Shown here in pieces: positions 34,561-45,337 of a stretch of 64,000 nucleotides of DNA (positions within the stretch are counted from its first letter, which is position 1; each line of letters starts with the position of its first letter). The DNA is from Gibbula magus (taxonomy: Eukaryota; Mollusca; Gastropoda; Trochida; Trochidae). Location: the NCBI GenBank assembly GCA_936450465.1, contig OW388301.1, positions 21,991,523 to 22,055,522 on the forward strand, in the 5' to 3' direction. The notes under the pieces are model-generated. The model ran no database searches. It saw only the letters and a program-made list of their open reading frames with translations, and was not told the origin of the DNA. Position numbers and translations under genes: made by a program.

Positions 34561-35645
34561 TATTACTCAATGATGTAAATAGCGCTTAATTGCAAGAAAA
34601 TCGTTTTTAGTGACGCTTACTTGCAAATAGGTCACCCGCTAATGCAGTCGTGCGGCTAACATTGTGACGTCAACATAAAACGACTATGACGTTACGGGCC
34701 GATTATGCCGTTACGGCAGCACGCGGTGGTATGTGTGTAACCAACTCATTGTTATCTAATAATCTCACCACGGTTGAGTTATAAACATTCATATACAAAC
34801 TTTTGGAAAATGTAAATCCTGTATATTATTACATGTAACAAAAGAGAACTATATCCATGTAAAATATATATTGTTTGTGAAGACATCTGTCTGGCGTACT
34901 GCAATTTTGACATACATCTTATATCAAGCAATTGAAAAGAATACAATAGAAATAATTTAGTATTTGAATTAATATTGGAATTGTATATGTCGTAACAGAA
35001 AAAATAACAAAATCTGTATTCTATATTATTCGATAATATGACAAAAAGGGTAATATATTCTGTGTACCAAGCCAATCAATTATTCTTTTCACGGACACAA
35101 TATTATGTAACCACTTTGTCTTCATCCCCACTATTGCATTCACTTAAATGTACAGATCGGGAAAAGTAATCGAATTCTAATGCAATGGAAGTTTAAATAA
35201 TATCTTCTATACGCAGTTGAATGCCCTTGTAATTTATCAGACTTTATTGTTGAACAAGAAAATGGATGTTCACATCAAGGAAACAATATGTCAGGTACAT
35301 TTTTAATAGAGCATATGCCAGGGGGAGAGAAAGTATGATAAATGCAAAATGGTGTAAATGAATTGTTTGGTGTAAACGACATACATGTATAAGTAAATGC
35401 ATAGTTCATAATCAGCTTATTCCTTCAGTGCTCATTAGTTAATTAACGTGTCAGCCCTGCATGACAGGAGGCAGACAAGGGGCATTATAATGAGGAAGCA
35501 TGGTAGAGTAGGAACATTTCAACATCAAATATCCGCTTTACTAATAAAGGTATAAAGTTGATTTTAAAAATGTGTGTTAACGTTAACAAGCAGTTTCAGG
35601 ATATATCAAAATAGTTTAGATATCTCGTAAAAAATAAAAACTCGA
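34561..35645. other. No gene seen
   Basis: AT-rich DNA. The open frames are short and resemble no family. Confidence 0.4.
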
Positions 35646-35776
35646 AATTTCTAGAAGTTTTTAGAAATTTTCTAGAAACTTTCTAGATACGTACTAGAAA
35701 CTTTCTAGATACGCACAAGAAACTTTCTAGAAATTTCTAGAAACTTTCTAGAAACTTTCTAGAAATTTCTAGAAAG
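35646..35776. repeat. 'tttctagaaac' minisatellite
   Basis: About ten tandem palindromic 'tttctagaaa' units. The same units end the family A copy at 14778-14822. Confidence 0.85.
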
Positions 35777-36660
35777 GGGGTACTTTGTTTCTTGCTTAAC
35801 TGTACGTATGAATAGAATGTCAATAGTGTTATTAGTTAAGCAGTTGAGATCCTTTCAACTTGACAGAAAATGAAGATTTTCGAAAAATGACAATCTCCTA
35901 TGATTGTCACAAGTGAACTATTATAGATATGTCATTAAAAATAATGTTCCTTAATAAATGACGTTTCTTTGAAATGAGTTATAAAACAGTTTTCTATCAT
36001 CAGTGTTTTTTTTATCAATAGTTCTCCAAAGGATATACCCCTAAAAAATGCTAAACATCCCCAAAAATCACAAATACGTCTAAATTGTGGTCAAATTTAA
36101 ACTTTTATATGATATTGATGTGTTATGGACTTTTTAAGCTGGTTATTACAAAGAGATTGCAAAAAATAACTTTGACAAAGGTGTTTTCCACACAGAGTTA
36201 TGTCCCTTTAAACATGGGGTCGAAAAATTAACATTTAAAAAAGGACAATATTCAAGGGCAGATAATTTGAGTTGTATGACGAAAATTAAAATTTTGGCTC
36301 GATGCTTTGTTAACCATTCAATTAGTTTTGAAATGAGCTATCACTCATAGCTGTATGTTTTGCCGTCTTTTATGAGAATATTTTTAAGGACGCGTACCCT
36401 CAAAAGGGCGAAAGTTCACAAAATGTTCAGTTCTTTCTAAATAGCAAAAAATCTGAATAGCAAAACGGCTGAAACTATAGGCATAGGCTTATCGATGGCG
36501 ATTGCTATTTTGCACATTTTGGTGAAAGTTTTGTGAAAATATCTTGAATAGTTTCATAGCGGTGAAGGTTTGTAGTTTTGACTTCAAGGGGAGATAACTC
36601 AAGAAAGAAGTCGAAAATCCAAAAAGTGGCTCGTTATTATCTCAGTTGAGTCACAGGCTA
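35777..36660 (+). repeat. Dispersed repeat family A, 3' portion
   Basis: Matches about 63310-64000: 'gatcctttcaacttg' against 'gatcctttgaacttt', 'cgaaaaatgacaa', 'ttttatatgatattgatg', 'gacgcgtaccctcaaaa', 'atagcaaaaaatct'. It starts at the point in the family consensus where the 14268-14830 copy stops. Confidence 0.75.
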
Positions 36661-36777
36661 TCGTCCTTCAAATTTCATGCAAATCGGCTTAGTGGTTACT
36701 TCATAAACTTCTGCACCAAAAAAGTACAAAAAATAATAATGAAGAACACGGATAATAACCATAGGTCTTCCAGACGT

Positions 36778-37215
36778 AATCTTGAAGACCTTATAAGAAT
36801 AAGGAATACATGTATTTTGACCTCTATTGGTATTAAAACGCAGTAGCAAATATCTCCTTCCAGAAGGCAGCTTGACAAATTCATTGTGTAAAACATTATC
36901 TTGATCAACTACAATCTTCAGGGCTAGTTTCAAAACTCGTTTTTCATAAATATATGATAAATTTGTAAACGAAACTCCTGCTATTTTACTACGCTCATGT
37001 TTAAGATTTTCTCTAACAATATATGAGGCTGGATTGTATTGAATGCTGAAGAAAAGTCCACAAATAAAATTCTCACATAGGATCTTTGAAGCTCTATATG
37101 ATTATACATGCATATACACGCTGTTTAAGATGCATAGTTTTCTATCTTCAACACCCCTTCTTGCTGTATATGCAAACTGATACAGATCAAGTAAATGACT
37201 AACGTCAAACAAAAA
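36778..37215 (-). pseudogene. Second-lineage LINE reverse transcriptase fragment with internal deletion
   Basis: On the minus strand, 37215-37120 reads DLYQFAYTARRGVED and, after a frame change, 37080-36965 reads the motif-A region YVRILFVDFSSAFNTIQP followed by LLEK. From about 36905 a C-terminal segment HNEFVKLPSGRRYLLLRF follows directly. The YADD box and most of the RT are missing between these parts, so this is an internally deleted relic. The 'FVDFSSAFNTIQP' signature is typical of CR1/Rex-like LINEs and unlike the Tx1/L1 copies at 22-31 kb. Confidence 0.72.
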
Positions 37216-37677
37216 GGAGTTTAGAATGATGCGTTGAAGCGGGTACTCGCGGTCCTGAACACGTCTCTGATTTCTCCTCGCGTTTGCTCAAAATATGTTT
37301 TGACTTAGTTATTTTCCCAGGCCTTATGCGTTTTTTTTAACATCGGATTTTTTCTACAAAATGCACCATTTCTATGTGTTTGAATTCTTATGTGCGCAGG
37401 GGTATGTTCTGAAATAGGTAGATAATCATTTAACCTCTAAAAATGGACAGCTTTGTATAACTAAAACATATTTGATAAAAGGCAATAAAACATCCATTTT
37501 ATATTAATGCTGTAATCTTTATTTTCACCCGGGATTTTACTCAGTTGTTAGAGTATTTTGGGTTTGATTGAAAAAAAAACCATACCTAAAGATTTTTAAA
37601 ATGTAAGTTGAGTTACAATATCCGAATAATTGAGTTACAATATAGTGAGGCCACTATCGTTATTTCTTTTTTGACAG
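37216..37677. other. No gene; upstream intron sequence of the next exon
   Basis: Nothing recognisable apart from the polypyrimidine tract 'tatttcttttttgacag' serving the acceptor at 37677. Confidence 0.45.
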
Positions 37678-38178
37678 AGCGTTCTTTTCCTGACAAAGCG
37701 GACATGAATATAAAGTACTTCTTCTCGGGTCCATGTGATAGCATTAAATCAGAAATTATTCCCCCATTCTACTTTGCTGTGAAAGCTCTCAACTGCACCA
37801 CGCTGTACCAGGAATGTCCTTGGAGGAACATATTCATCCTATGTGCTGATAGGGCATCCCAGGAAACCAATAATGTAACCAAAGAACTAGATGTAATGTC
37901 TCATATGATTTCGCTAAAACAGGAAGCCCTTGAGATCAGGGGAAGTCAGCAACATATAGCTCTGAGATTATCGACAAAGATCTCTCCATTTGGTAAGGAC
38001 ATTGACGAGGCGATGAGGACATACAAGATGGATTTGTTGCAGTACGCCCAAAATATATCAAGAGTCTCCTTCAACGTTAGTGGACGGTTGACAAGTATAA
38101 GTGGAGCGCACATACCTCAACCATACTATACTTGTCCACCTAATTTCGTCATTGGAATCTTTCATCGTGAAACATGCG
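37678..38178 (+). CDS. Receptor exon: SVEP1-like segment preceding cysteine-rich modules
   Basis: A 501-bp exon (167 codons), acceptor 'tttttgacag', donor 'gtgagt', phase 1 at both ends. It encodes an extracellular segment with several N-glycosylation sequons (NCTT, NVTK, NISR, NVSG) and few cysteines. It ends with YTCPPNFVIGIFHRETCG, which leads directly into the next exon's cysteine-rich module. This layout (a helical region of about 150 residues ending in a CPP... segment before GCC2/GCC3 repeats) resembles the part of SVEP1/polydom-like proteins between sushi/HYR and ephrin-receptor-like modules. The similarity is by pattern only. There is no signal peptide, so earlier exons must exist. 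Confidence 0.75.
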
Positions 38179-38874
38179 GTGAGTACTGATTTCAAATCCC
38201 CTGTAGAAAATCATCAGCGAGGGTAAATCTCTCCTCTGCATGTGCCTACATATTACCTGATTTTCTGAACGATGATGCCTAGTTGACCAGGCCGTGGATA
38301 AATCAAGGTTATGAATGGAAATTTATTTTAAAAATACCTTGTTCAAAGCAAGGGGGAAAGTATGATTTGCGTTAATTTTCGCAAAGTTTATATTGTTATT
38401 ATTTTGTAAAAAAAATATTATGATAAGACATATACATTGTTTTGGTAATATGATGGATGTGTGATTTCTTAATTCATTTTACTCCTATCATATTTGACTT
38501 AATTTATATATATATTTTTAATAATGAATTATGAGCAAGGATGTGAACCGTTATATGAACAGTATATGATTTATAACTAAATCGTTTTGTACTAGTAAAT
38601 TTTGCTATATAAAATGCTGATTATATTAAGTCATTTTCATGAATATTTAAAAAAAAACTCACTGAATTCTATGATGTGATAACATTGTCAAATATGTATT
38701 CATATTTAGCACAACAGTTTGAAACCTTTGATCATATTTTACTTTCCCGTTTTCCATTGACAACATATATGAGTTAGATCTCGTTCATGGGTTCAGAATG
38801 AGACAAGGATAATTTCATTTAACTCTATCTAACGAAACACTTTTCAGGTAACATATAGAGAATATATGTATTTT
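38179..38874. other. Intron sequence, no feature
   Basis: AT-rich intron start. No element recognised before foldback hairpin 4. Confidence 0.45.
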
Positions 38875-38959
38875 CTTGACTAATACCATGTTTATCTCAT
38901 CGAGTGAGGTAGATTACTTTTCTACCTCAAGAGATGAGATAAACATGGTATTTGTCAAG
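38875..38959. repeat. Foldback hairpin 4
   Basis: Arms 'cttgactaataccatg...' (38875-38911) and '...catggtatttgtcaag' (38922-38959) pair over about 37 bp with three or four mismatches around a loop of about 10 bp. The inner stem is 'tttatctcat' / 'atgagataaa' followed by 'gaggtag' / 'ctacctc'. Confidence 0.88.
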
Positions 38960-39379
38960 ATAGGAGAGGAGATAGGAGCGACCCGTCACAACAGTTAAAC
39001 TTTGACGTCATAAGTCAATTTGCTACATAACACCATTGTTTTATGACGTTAAATTATATAAGTCACCTGTCGATGTGAATATATAGGTTATTTTCAGTGT
39101 AGCTTGATAGACGGTTTATTTCAGTGATATATCCTGGTATTTCAATGCTCGTCACATAATAAAATTGATTATTTTCAATCAAATCCGGACACAAACTGAA
39201 GTAATTACTTGCCTTAACCATACAGTCAGCTTGCTGTATGTCTATGGATTATTAAATAGTAATTAGGTAATACCATATAGATGGCTATACCCAACAGTAT
39301 GTTTATGACTAGTTTGGTGTTTCGAAAGTGAGAACAAACGATATTATGATATTAAAGAGCCTTTGTCATGAACATGTTA
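38960..39379. other. Intron sequence, no feature
   Basis: No exon or repeat with a counterpart in the window was found. Confidence 0.4.
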
Positions 39380-39681
39380 GGGGCGGGATAGCGCAGTGGT
39401 TAGCACGTTCGGCTTCGGATCAAGAGGTCCAGGGTTCGAATCCCGCCTTTGTCTACAGTAGAGAACTGTTCTACACGCAGTAAGGTTTAGGTGCAATGCT
39501 ACACTGAATTTCAGAGTAGTACCACCCATGGTTCGCTAGTTCCAGCCCTTCCTCGCAGGTTTCACCGCAATGCATAGCCACATGGCGTTGCCGGCTTTCT
39601 CCCTGCCGTTATATTAGCAGCCGCGATATAAGTAAAATACTCTTGAAACCAGCGTTAAAACCCAACTCACCTCACCTCACC
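39380..39681 (+). mobile_element. tRNA-derived SINE, full-length-looking copy
   Basis: The head resembles a tRNA: 'ggggcgggatagcgcag' with a pol III A box in 'tagcgcagtggttagcac' (39388-39405) and a perfect B box 'ggttcgaatcc' (39433-39443). A body of about 220 bp follows, containing 'gtagagaactgtt', 'cacgcag' and 'gcaatgctac', and it ends in a 'ctcac' repeat tail. It lies in an intron of the receptor gene. Two further partial copies are at 43585 and 54066. Confidence 0.88.
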
Positions 39682-40851
39682 ATGATAAGTAACGGATATA
39701 ATGTGCTACCAAATTTATTTACCTACCTCTTGTTTGAATGCCCACGGCAAAAATCGTATGTCATCTTAGAAGCACATTATTTACACAACATGAAACTATT
39801 GAGAGGCCAAGCATGATTGCTTGAACGTTTATTTATAATAATCCAAGTAATAAAGGGCGACATTTCAACTGTGTATATAGTTTGGAGGCGTCAGCGCCTC
39901 CAACCAGTAACATAAACATCTTTTTCTTGGCACTATTCATTCTATTCCAAAAAAGCAGCAATTGCTCGGACTTGTAGTGCATATATTTAACGTTCTTTCG
40001 AATGTTATCCAATCTCAATGAAACTAAATGTTAACCTCGATCTAACTAAATTATGTAGTTTAGTAAAAGTGGTGCTATTACAGGAAAATCATAATATATT
40101 TTGTTTCATATTTGCAGATAAGCAAAAAATTCTAAAAACATGAGCACTTCACACACATGTGTTTTAAACGTTTGAGTATTAAAACAATTCTTGAACCAAA
40201 CGAGGAGAGATGTGACAATATTGGCAATATTTTGTATTATTTACTCAAATTTGTAACCCATTTACAGCTGCATCCTCAAAAAAGCGTAAACCGATCACTT
40301 GGAATTTTTGCATTATAAAAATACCGTTGAGTGTTCCATAACATTTGAACAGATTTGAAACCCCATAGTAAACAGTAACAATTTTGAAGTGATTAGGGGT
40401 AAATTTTCCAAAACTACAATTTTAATTTCCTTTTGTGAAACATTAAGTAAGTGAACAACTGGGTCAAACTTACATCATAGATTTCCTCTTATACTCATGC
40501 GATATACATTAGAAATAATTGTTTTATATAGTCGACATGTAAACGTTTATTCGAAAATTAATGAAATTTGAATTTGACCCTTTCTTTCTTTTTCATAATG
40601 CCAAATTTCATCAACACAGGATACGTTTGAGAATGATTATGTACTCATGGATATATATTACGATTCAGTGTCAGTGTAATTGTATTGACGTTACAGTGAT
40701 TTACTTTATATGTGTACTTAGATACACATGTACATGAAGGTGTAAAAACATTTGGTTTTTGATTAAAACATATTCATTCATGGGTACAAGTTGCATTTTG
40801 GGGTGCAGGTGTATAGCTTTGTTCTCTTTCGACTTTTCCTTTCATTCTCAG
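39682..40851. other. Intron sequence, no feature
   Basis: AT-rich intron. Ends in the acceptor 'ttcattctcag' of the next exon. Confidence 0.45.
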
Positions 40852-41007
40852 TTCAATGTCCTGAAGGTTCGTACTATGAGAGCGTCAAGTGTAAGCCGTG
40901 TCCTATTGGAGAGTATCAAGAAAACAAGGGTAAAACATCATGTGACAAATGTCCTCAAGGGAAAACGACCGTTGATTTGGCAAGTGTGGCAAAGTCAGAG
41001 TGTCGAA
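40852..41007 (+). CDS. Receptor exon: GCC2/GCC3 (ephrin-receptor-like) cysteine-rich module 1
   Basis: A 156-bp exon, phase 1-1, acceptor 'attctcag', donor 'gtaata'. It encodes CPEGSYYESVKCKPCPIGEY and then CDKCPQGKTTVDLASV ending in SECR. The C-x2-C-P-x-G-x-Y/T pattern repeated twice is diagnostic of the GCC2_GCC3/ephrin-receptor-like family, small disulfide-linked extracellular modules. It follows the SVEP1-like exon in phase and is followed by a second copy, as in SVEP1-like proteins. Confidence 0.85.
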
Positions 41008-41428
41008 GTAATAACACCCCTTTGTTTATATTGTTGCTTCATTCCTTAATAAAATTCCTTAATAAAGGATAATTAGATATTTTGGCAATATATTCCAAAG
41101 ATCATACTTAAATATGTTATAAAATGTTTATATGTAGACAGTATAACATGAATTATATTTAAAAGGAATTTATTCTGGCTGGTAAATGAAATACGAGTCA
41201 TTTAGTCGAAATTGGAGCAAAGAGATTTCAAACCATTATTATAACAATTGTTAAATGTCCACAAAGATTATGTCCATTCAGAAATGCTTGTCAATGGATT
41301 CCTATTCCAAGAATAATAAATGCGTTCAAATGCTTACCAACAGTACCAACGGTGTCAAAACAAATTGCTGGATGTTCAGACAGATGGTGGTGTTCCAGAA
41401 ATATTATGTCAAAGGGTTCATGTTTCAG
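41008..41428. other. Intron between the two GCC2/GCC3 exons
   Basis: About 420 bp of AT-rich intron, with acceptor 'catgtttcag' at its end. No other feature. Confidence 0.6.
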
Positions 41429-41587
41429 ATGTATGTCCGAAAGGGAGTTTCTCTAAATCTGGAGCAGTTCCGTGTAAACACTGCCCTCTTGGAACCTTCC
41501 AGATGAAAGAGAATTCCATTTCCTGCGAACAATGTCCCTACGATTTGACAACGGAGGTCCTAGGTTCAACTTCTCAGCTGGATTGCA
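41429..41587 (+). CDS. Receptor exon: GCC2/GCC3 cysteine-rich module 2
   Basis: A 159-bp exon, phase 1-1, acceptor 'gtttcag', donor 'gtaagt'. It encodes CPKGSFSKSGAVPCKHCPLG, then a stretch ending CEQCPYDLTTEVLGSTSQLD before a final Cys. It has the same Cys spacing as the preceding module but clearly different sequence, so the duplication is old. It probably forms a rod-like spacer between the membrane-distal domains and the lectin domain. Confidence 0.85.
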
Positions 41588-42075
41588 GTAAGTCAATGAT
41601 ATCATTGTTGTTTAGTGATTGTGTTGTTCTTGGTAGGTCCTTTTAGATGAGGTGTGGCCAGTTGGGTTTAAGGTTACTTTCTCGATTAGTTTACTTCCAC
41701 CATGACTGCTACTATTACAGCGAGAAAATCCGCAACGCCATTGTGGAAATACATTGATATCATGTCAATGAAATTGGTGTTGTTAAGTCCATCCAAATAC
41801 ATTGTACACAATGTAACAGAAGGGTGTGATGTACATTCATTGGAAATGATACTAACATTTCACCATGTTTATATCTTTTAAATATATCAACGATAACTTA
41901 AAACATAACTCTTACGAACAATGTTTCCTTCATTCTTTTTCTCTTCGAATTAAGACAATGTTAGAATATCTAAGGTCCCATTGTCAAAGTGACTGGTAAT
42001 CATGACTGCAAAAGTTACCATGATTTACAAGAGTCTTCGCAGCAAATCTGAATTAGCATATTGTCGACAGACAGA

Positions 42076-42127
<52 letters not shown>

Positions 42128-42176
42128 ATATATATATATAATAGCCTTTAGATCTAAAACGTGTATTTAATTTCAG
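41588..42176. other. Intron with (TA)n microsatellite
   Basis: Contains an alternating TA tract at about 42078-42141. Ends in acceptor 'aatttcag'. Confidence 0.6.
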
Positions 42177-42362
42177 AATGTGATAACGGAGCTTGGTTCT
42201 ACTCTGGGTGGTGTTATGAAATTGTCAGATTCATGCGTCAACTATCGTGGTTTCGTGCAAGAACAGTTTGCAAAACGAAAGGCTCCATCTTGGCTTCAAT
42301 CAGAGATGAGGAAACAGAGAAGTTCTTGCTGGGTAAACTCAAAGGTTTAACGGTGTATATTG
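42177..42362 (+). CDS. Receptor exon: C-type lectin domain, part 1
   Basis: A 186-bp exon, phase 1-1, acceptor 'aatttcag', donor 'gtgagt'. It encodes the N-terminal half of a C-type lectin-like domain: CDNGAWFYSGWCYEIV, SWFRARTVC, KGSILASIRDEETEKFL and GLTVYIG. These correspond to the WxxxxGxCY strand, the 'A..C' helix, the 'L..I.s..E..f' segment and the start of the WIGL-like strand (here VYIG). C-type lectin domains bind carbohydrate or protein ligands outside the cell. Confidence 0.88.
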
Positions 42363-43431
42363 GTGAGTAGAAACGTATCAAACTAAATGAAACCTAAGTC
42401 GGTTGAAGAGGGTTAACTTAAACATGTCTAAGAGTGTCAGACGACGGTTACAATTCTTGCACATCGTGAGTTTACAACCAGCTCCTACCATGGTAGTTTC
42501 TCACGTCCCTGCAGTAATAAGCCCTTGTAATGTATTTATGAACTAGATGATTAAAGAGCTTCCAAACATAGTCATTAGCTGAATTTATTTTTAACCAAAA
42601 CGTATTTTATGCAAATATTAATAATTTATATTTAACTGAACATTTCACTACATAAAACATAGCTGAAAAAAGTAATTGAACAACTAATGTTACTGAGCAT
42701 TCTCGAAACATAATTACCACAATTACAATAAACTTAAAATAAACAAGTAATGTTTACAAGGCAATACATCATGATGCTACCAGAAGTTAACAATACTTTG
42801 GGACAAGTCCTTAATGAAATGAAACCCCAGATAATCGTATACTTAGCTGTCTCATTACGATAATGTACATGTGGATTCTCCCAGACGTTAAACGCAATCT
42901 TTTGCATCAACTCTACAAAGACAAGAGCAGTTAAGATACTTGAAGAAGTTATTATAAATAAGGGACTAAAATATAGTAGTGAAAAGAATATAAAACTTTT
43001 GAAACAAAATTATTTACCATCTAAAATACATAATAATGTTCTGACTAACGGGCCTTCTGAAATCTGAGCCTTCTGACTACAAGACAAACCCCTGCTTAAT
43101 CATACCATCATACGAAATCCTATTGGTCTTTAAGATCGGGAGTATCACATCTTGTTCTGATTCTGGAACAAATTATCTATACCTTCATCATTTAAGCCAT
43201 CGAAGCCGCTAGCATAACCATGCCCTCACACTTAAATTCGAATCTCTAGGGATATTATCGATTTTAATGTTTCATGTTATTGCATATAACCTAACGTTAT
43301 ATTTATGAACAAAACCAAATAGGACTTTGTACAACTACATCATCTGGTGAGAGTGCTTTGGTCACAACATTATATTATGAAGTCAAATGTCAATCTAGAA
43401 TATGATGTTTCAATTATTGATTTCATTACAG
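42363..43431. other. Intron inside the lectin domain
   Basis: About 1.07 kb of AT-rich intron without recognisable elements. Acceptor 'tttcattacag' at its end. Confidence 0.55.
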
Positions 43432-43519
43432 GATTGAGGAAAGAATTTCCTAAAGCACGAGGACTCTACAGCCAAACGTTTCGATGGACAGATAACACGC
43501 CAATGGTATACTTTAACTG
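43432..43519 (+). CDS. Receptor exon: C-type lectin domain, part 2
   Basis: An 88-bp exon entering in phase 1 and leaving in phase 2. It encodes GLRKEFPKARGLYSQTFRWT, then DNTPMVYFN and the first two bases of the Trp codon. This is the long-loop region of a C-type lectin domain ('W.dgtp..y.nW'). No EPN or QPD sugar-binding triplet is visible, so classical calcium-dependent mannose or galactose binding is not supported. The donor 'gtaatc' splits the conserved NW motif. Confidence 0.85.
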
Positions 43520-43584
43520 GTAATCGATGAACTTTTGTTTCATTTCTTAAGCCACAGGAAACACCACCTCCTCCTCAAAGGGAA
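43520..43584. other. Intron start
   Basis: Short stretch between the donor of lectin exon 2 and a SINE. Confidence 0.5.
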
Positions 43585-43740
43585 GGGGCGGGATAGCGCA
43601 GTGGTTAGCGCGATCAATCAGCGGATGAAGAGGTCCGGTGTTCAAATCCTGCAAGGGACCGGCGACTTTGTCTGCAGTAGAGAACTGTTGTACACGCAGT
43701 TAGGTTTTGGTGCAATGCTACCCTGAATTTCAGCTAGTTA
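43585..43740 (+). mobile_element. tRNA-derived SINE, 3'-truncated copy
   Basis: The same head as the SINE at 39380 ('ggggcgggatagcgcagtgg'; A box intact; B box degenerate as 'gtgttcaaatcc'). The body runs to 'ctgaatttcag', where similarity stops and an unrelated sequence begins. It inserted only 66 bp past the lectin exon donor. Confidence 0.82.
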
Positions 43741-44627
43741 AAATGACAATGATGAGTATACTGAATGGAGGTGAGTTAGTGTATATAGGTGAGAGACGAG
43801 ACGGGGAGATTAGCCTTAGGTGTAAGCTAAGCTATAAGTCCTCCGACACCTTATGGGTGACACTATCTATACATGCTAAGCGGGTAGAAGTGACAACAAA
43901 TCCACTCCACTTCAAGTTTACACACACCCCCAGTCCCCTATTGTGAGGGGGAAGACATAACCGAAGCAATAAAAAAAACACATCACGGTAAAGGATCGAT
44001 CTGAAGTTTATCCTAGACGGCGGATTAGGCTTATGGTGAACCTGAGATGAGCCTCCTGGACGTCGGGAGAATTGTTTTGAGTTCATGGTCCAAATACATC
44101 AGAAATTGTACGTTACTCGTGGAAGTATTATAGTTCGGTCAACCGGGTGAACAGCTGACGTCTTGGTCTTCTTAGGCGTAGACGGACCCTGACAGCAGTT
44201 GGCGGGTAGGACGCTTCTATGTAGACTGCCTCTGAAAACAGAGATTATTGTTCTCGACAGAGAACAATCAGACAAGAATGAAAAAAGCTGTAGCATAACC
44301 TGCCTGTACTTTAGGCCCGAACATACACTCACTGAAGCGTGGAATAAAATACCGCAAATAACATGCTTAACATAAAATTGTAAACAAAATATAATGCTTT
44401 TACATTTCACTTGATCATTCAGACTTTGTCATAATGCTAAAGCTGATCAAAGACAGGTTTATCCTAATGCAGATCTATGTGGTCTATATTAGGTTTTAAA
44501 ACTTGAATCAGACACCTTAATGAGAAGTTCATAGCATTTATCATTCGCCTCTCAGGCTCCCGTCAATCACAAAAGTAGATTAAAATATAACCAGTACAAA
44601 CTAATTCGTTAGCTTTGGTTTCATAAG
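43741..44627. other. Intron with an unclassified GC-richer segment
   Basis: Positions 43745-44300 are noticeably less AT-rich than the intron around them. They contain a short hairpin 'attgttctcgacagagaacaat' (arms ATTGTTCTC / GAGAACAAT near 44247). No protein domain was recognised. The segment may be another short retroelement adjoining the truncated SINE. Confidence 0.45.
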
Positions 44628-44758
44628 GGGAAGCACTGGAGCGCGAGGCGGCTCCATTGAACCTTGTTTTTCTATGGATGAAAATGGATGGTCAGACATC
44701 GACTGCCTTTCGAGGAATATAAACTCCTTGATCTGCATGAAGAAATCAGCATCTTACG
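44628..44758 (+). CDS. Receptor exon: C-type lectin domain, part 3
   Basis: A 131-bp exon, phase 2 in and phase 1 out, donor 'gtaagc'. It encodes GSTGARGGSIEPCFSM, then DENGWSDIDCLSRN and LICMKKSASY. This is the C-terminal signature of a C-type lectin domain (W-x-D-x-x-C ... I-C). I placed the acceptor at 'ttcataag' (44627) because it completes TG|G as the conserved Trp of NW. An alternative acceptor at 44612 ('cgttag') is also in frame but would give Cys and five extra residues. The three exons together make a domain of about 135 residues, the normal length. Confidence 0.83.
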
Positions 44759-45181
44759 GTAAGCAAAACATAAATGTTATTCATTGTTTTGGGAAGATAG
44801 ACGTTTTGACATCTTCAGTTAAATGTACCCTTGTTTACAAGTTAGAACCCGGTCAGTCTTTTGTGATCATGGAAACGGAAACTGGTGAAACTGGTTTCTT
44901 GGCGGAATTCATAGACTGCTACCATGTTGGGTCCCATGTCAAGATCCAAGATGGACAATCGTGTCCAACCTTATTGATATGGTCATAAATAGATAGATTT
45001 ATTTTTGTAGACTCTGGCGCCTGTACTTACCATATTTATACTTCATTAATATAATAAAAAATACAAGTTTCATAGCAGCATATGTAATAACTTATTATTT
45101 TTCAGAACATACCATTTTAGGGCAAACACTTGAAATGGTTTCTCAGCCAATTATCAAATGTTATTAGCGACCTTGTTTCAG
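44759..45181. other. Intron before the first LDLa exon
   Basis: About 420 bp. An alternative acceptor-like 'atttttcag' lies at about 45105, but the frame and phase fit the one at 45181. Confidence 0.5.
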
Positions 45182-45337
45182 AACGTACCATTTCAAGGAA
45201 AGCGCCTTCTCTACCACCAAATAATGAACGTGCCGGTGAACTGTTTTTTGAGTGTGCCAACAGAGAACTTGTGTCCAGACGGAAGATATGTGATGAACAG
45301 CAGGACTGTGTGGACGGTAGTGACGAGTGGTCATGTG
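45182..45337 (+). CDS. Receptor exon: LDLa repeat 1, lacking Cys1 and Cys3
   Basis: A 156-bp exon, phase 1-1, acceptor 'cttgtttcag', donor 'gtgaat'. A leader of about 25 residues precedes FFECANRELVSRRKICDE, then QQDCVDGSDEWSC. Aligned with the other repeats, Cys2, Cys4, Cys5 and Cys6 are present. The Cys3 position is Leu, and no Cys stands seven residues before Cys2, so the Cys1 position is also lost. In LDLa modules Cys1 pairs with Cys3, so exactly one disulfide has disappeared. The calcium-site residues (D...DGSDE) are kept. Confidence 0.82.

Noticed and set aside
34014..35075. Minus-strand frames of 71 and 98 codons
   Set aside because: AT-rich, Tyr/Ile/Phe-heavy composition typical of random frames, with no motif or splice support.
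39380..39460. Possible tRNA gene
   Set aside because: The A and B boxes are good, but the sequence continues as a SINE body with a repeat tail, and related copies exist at 43585 and 54066. A clean cloverleaf with a convincing anticodon arm could not be drawn.
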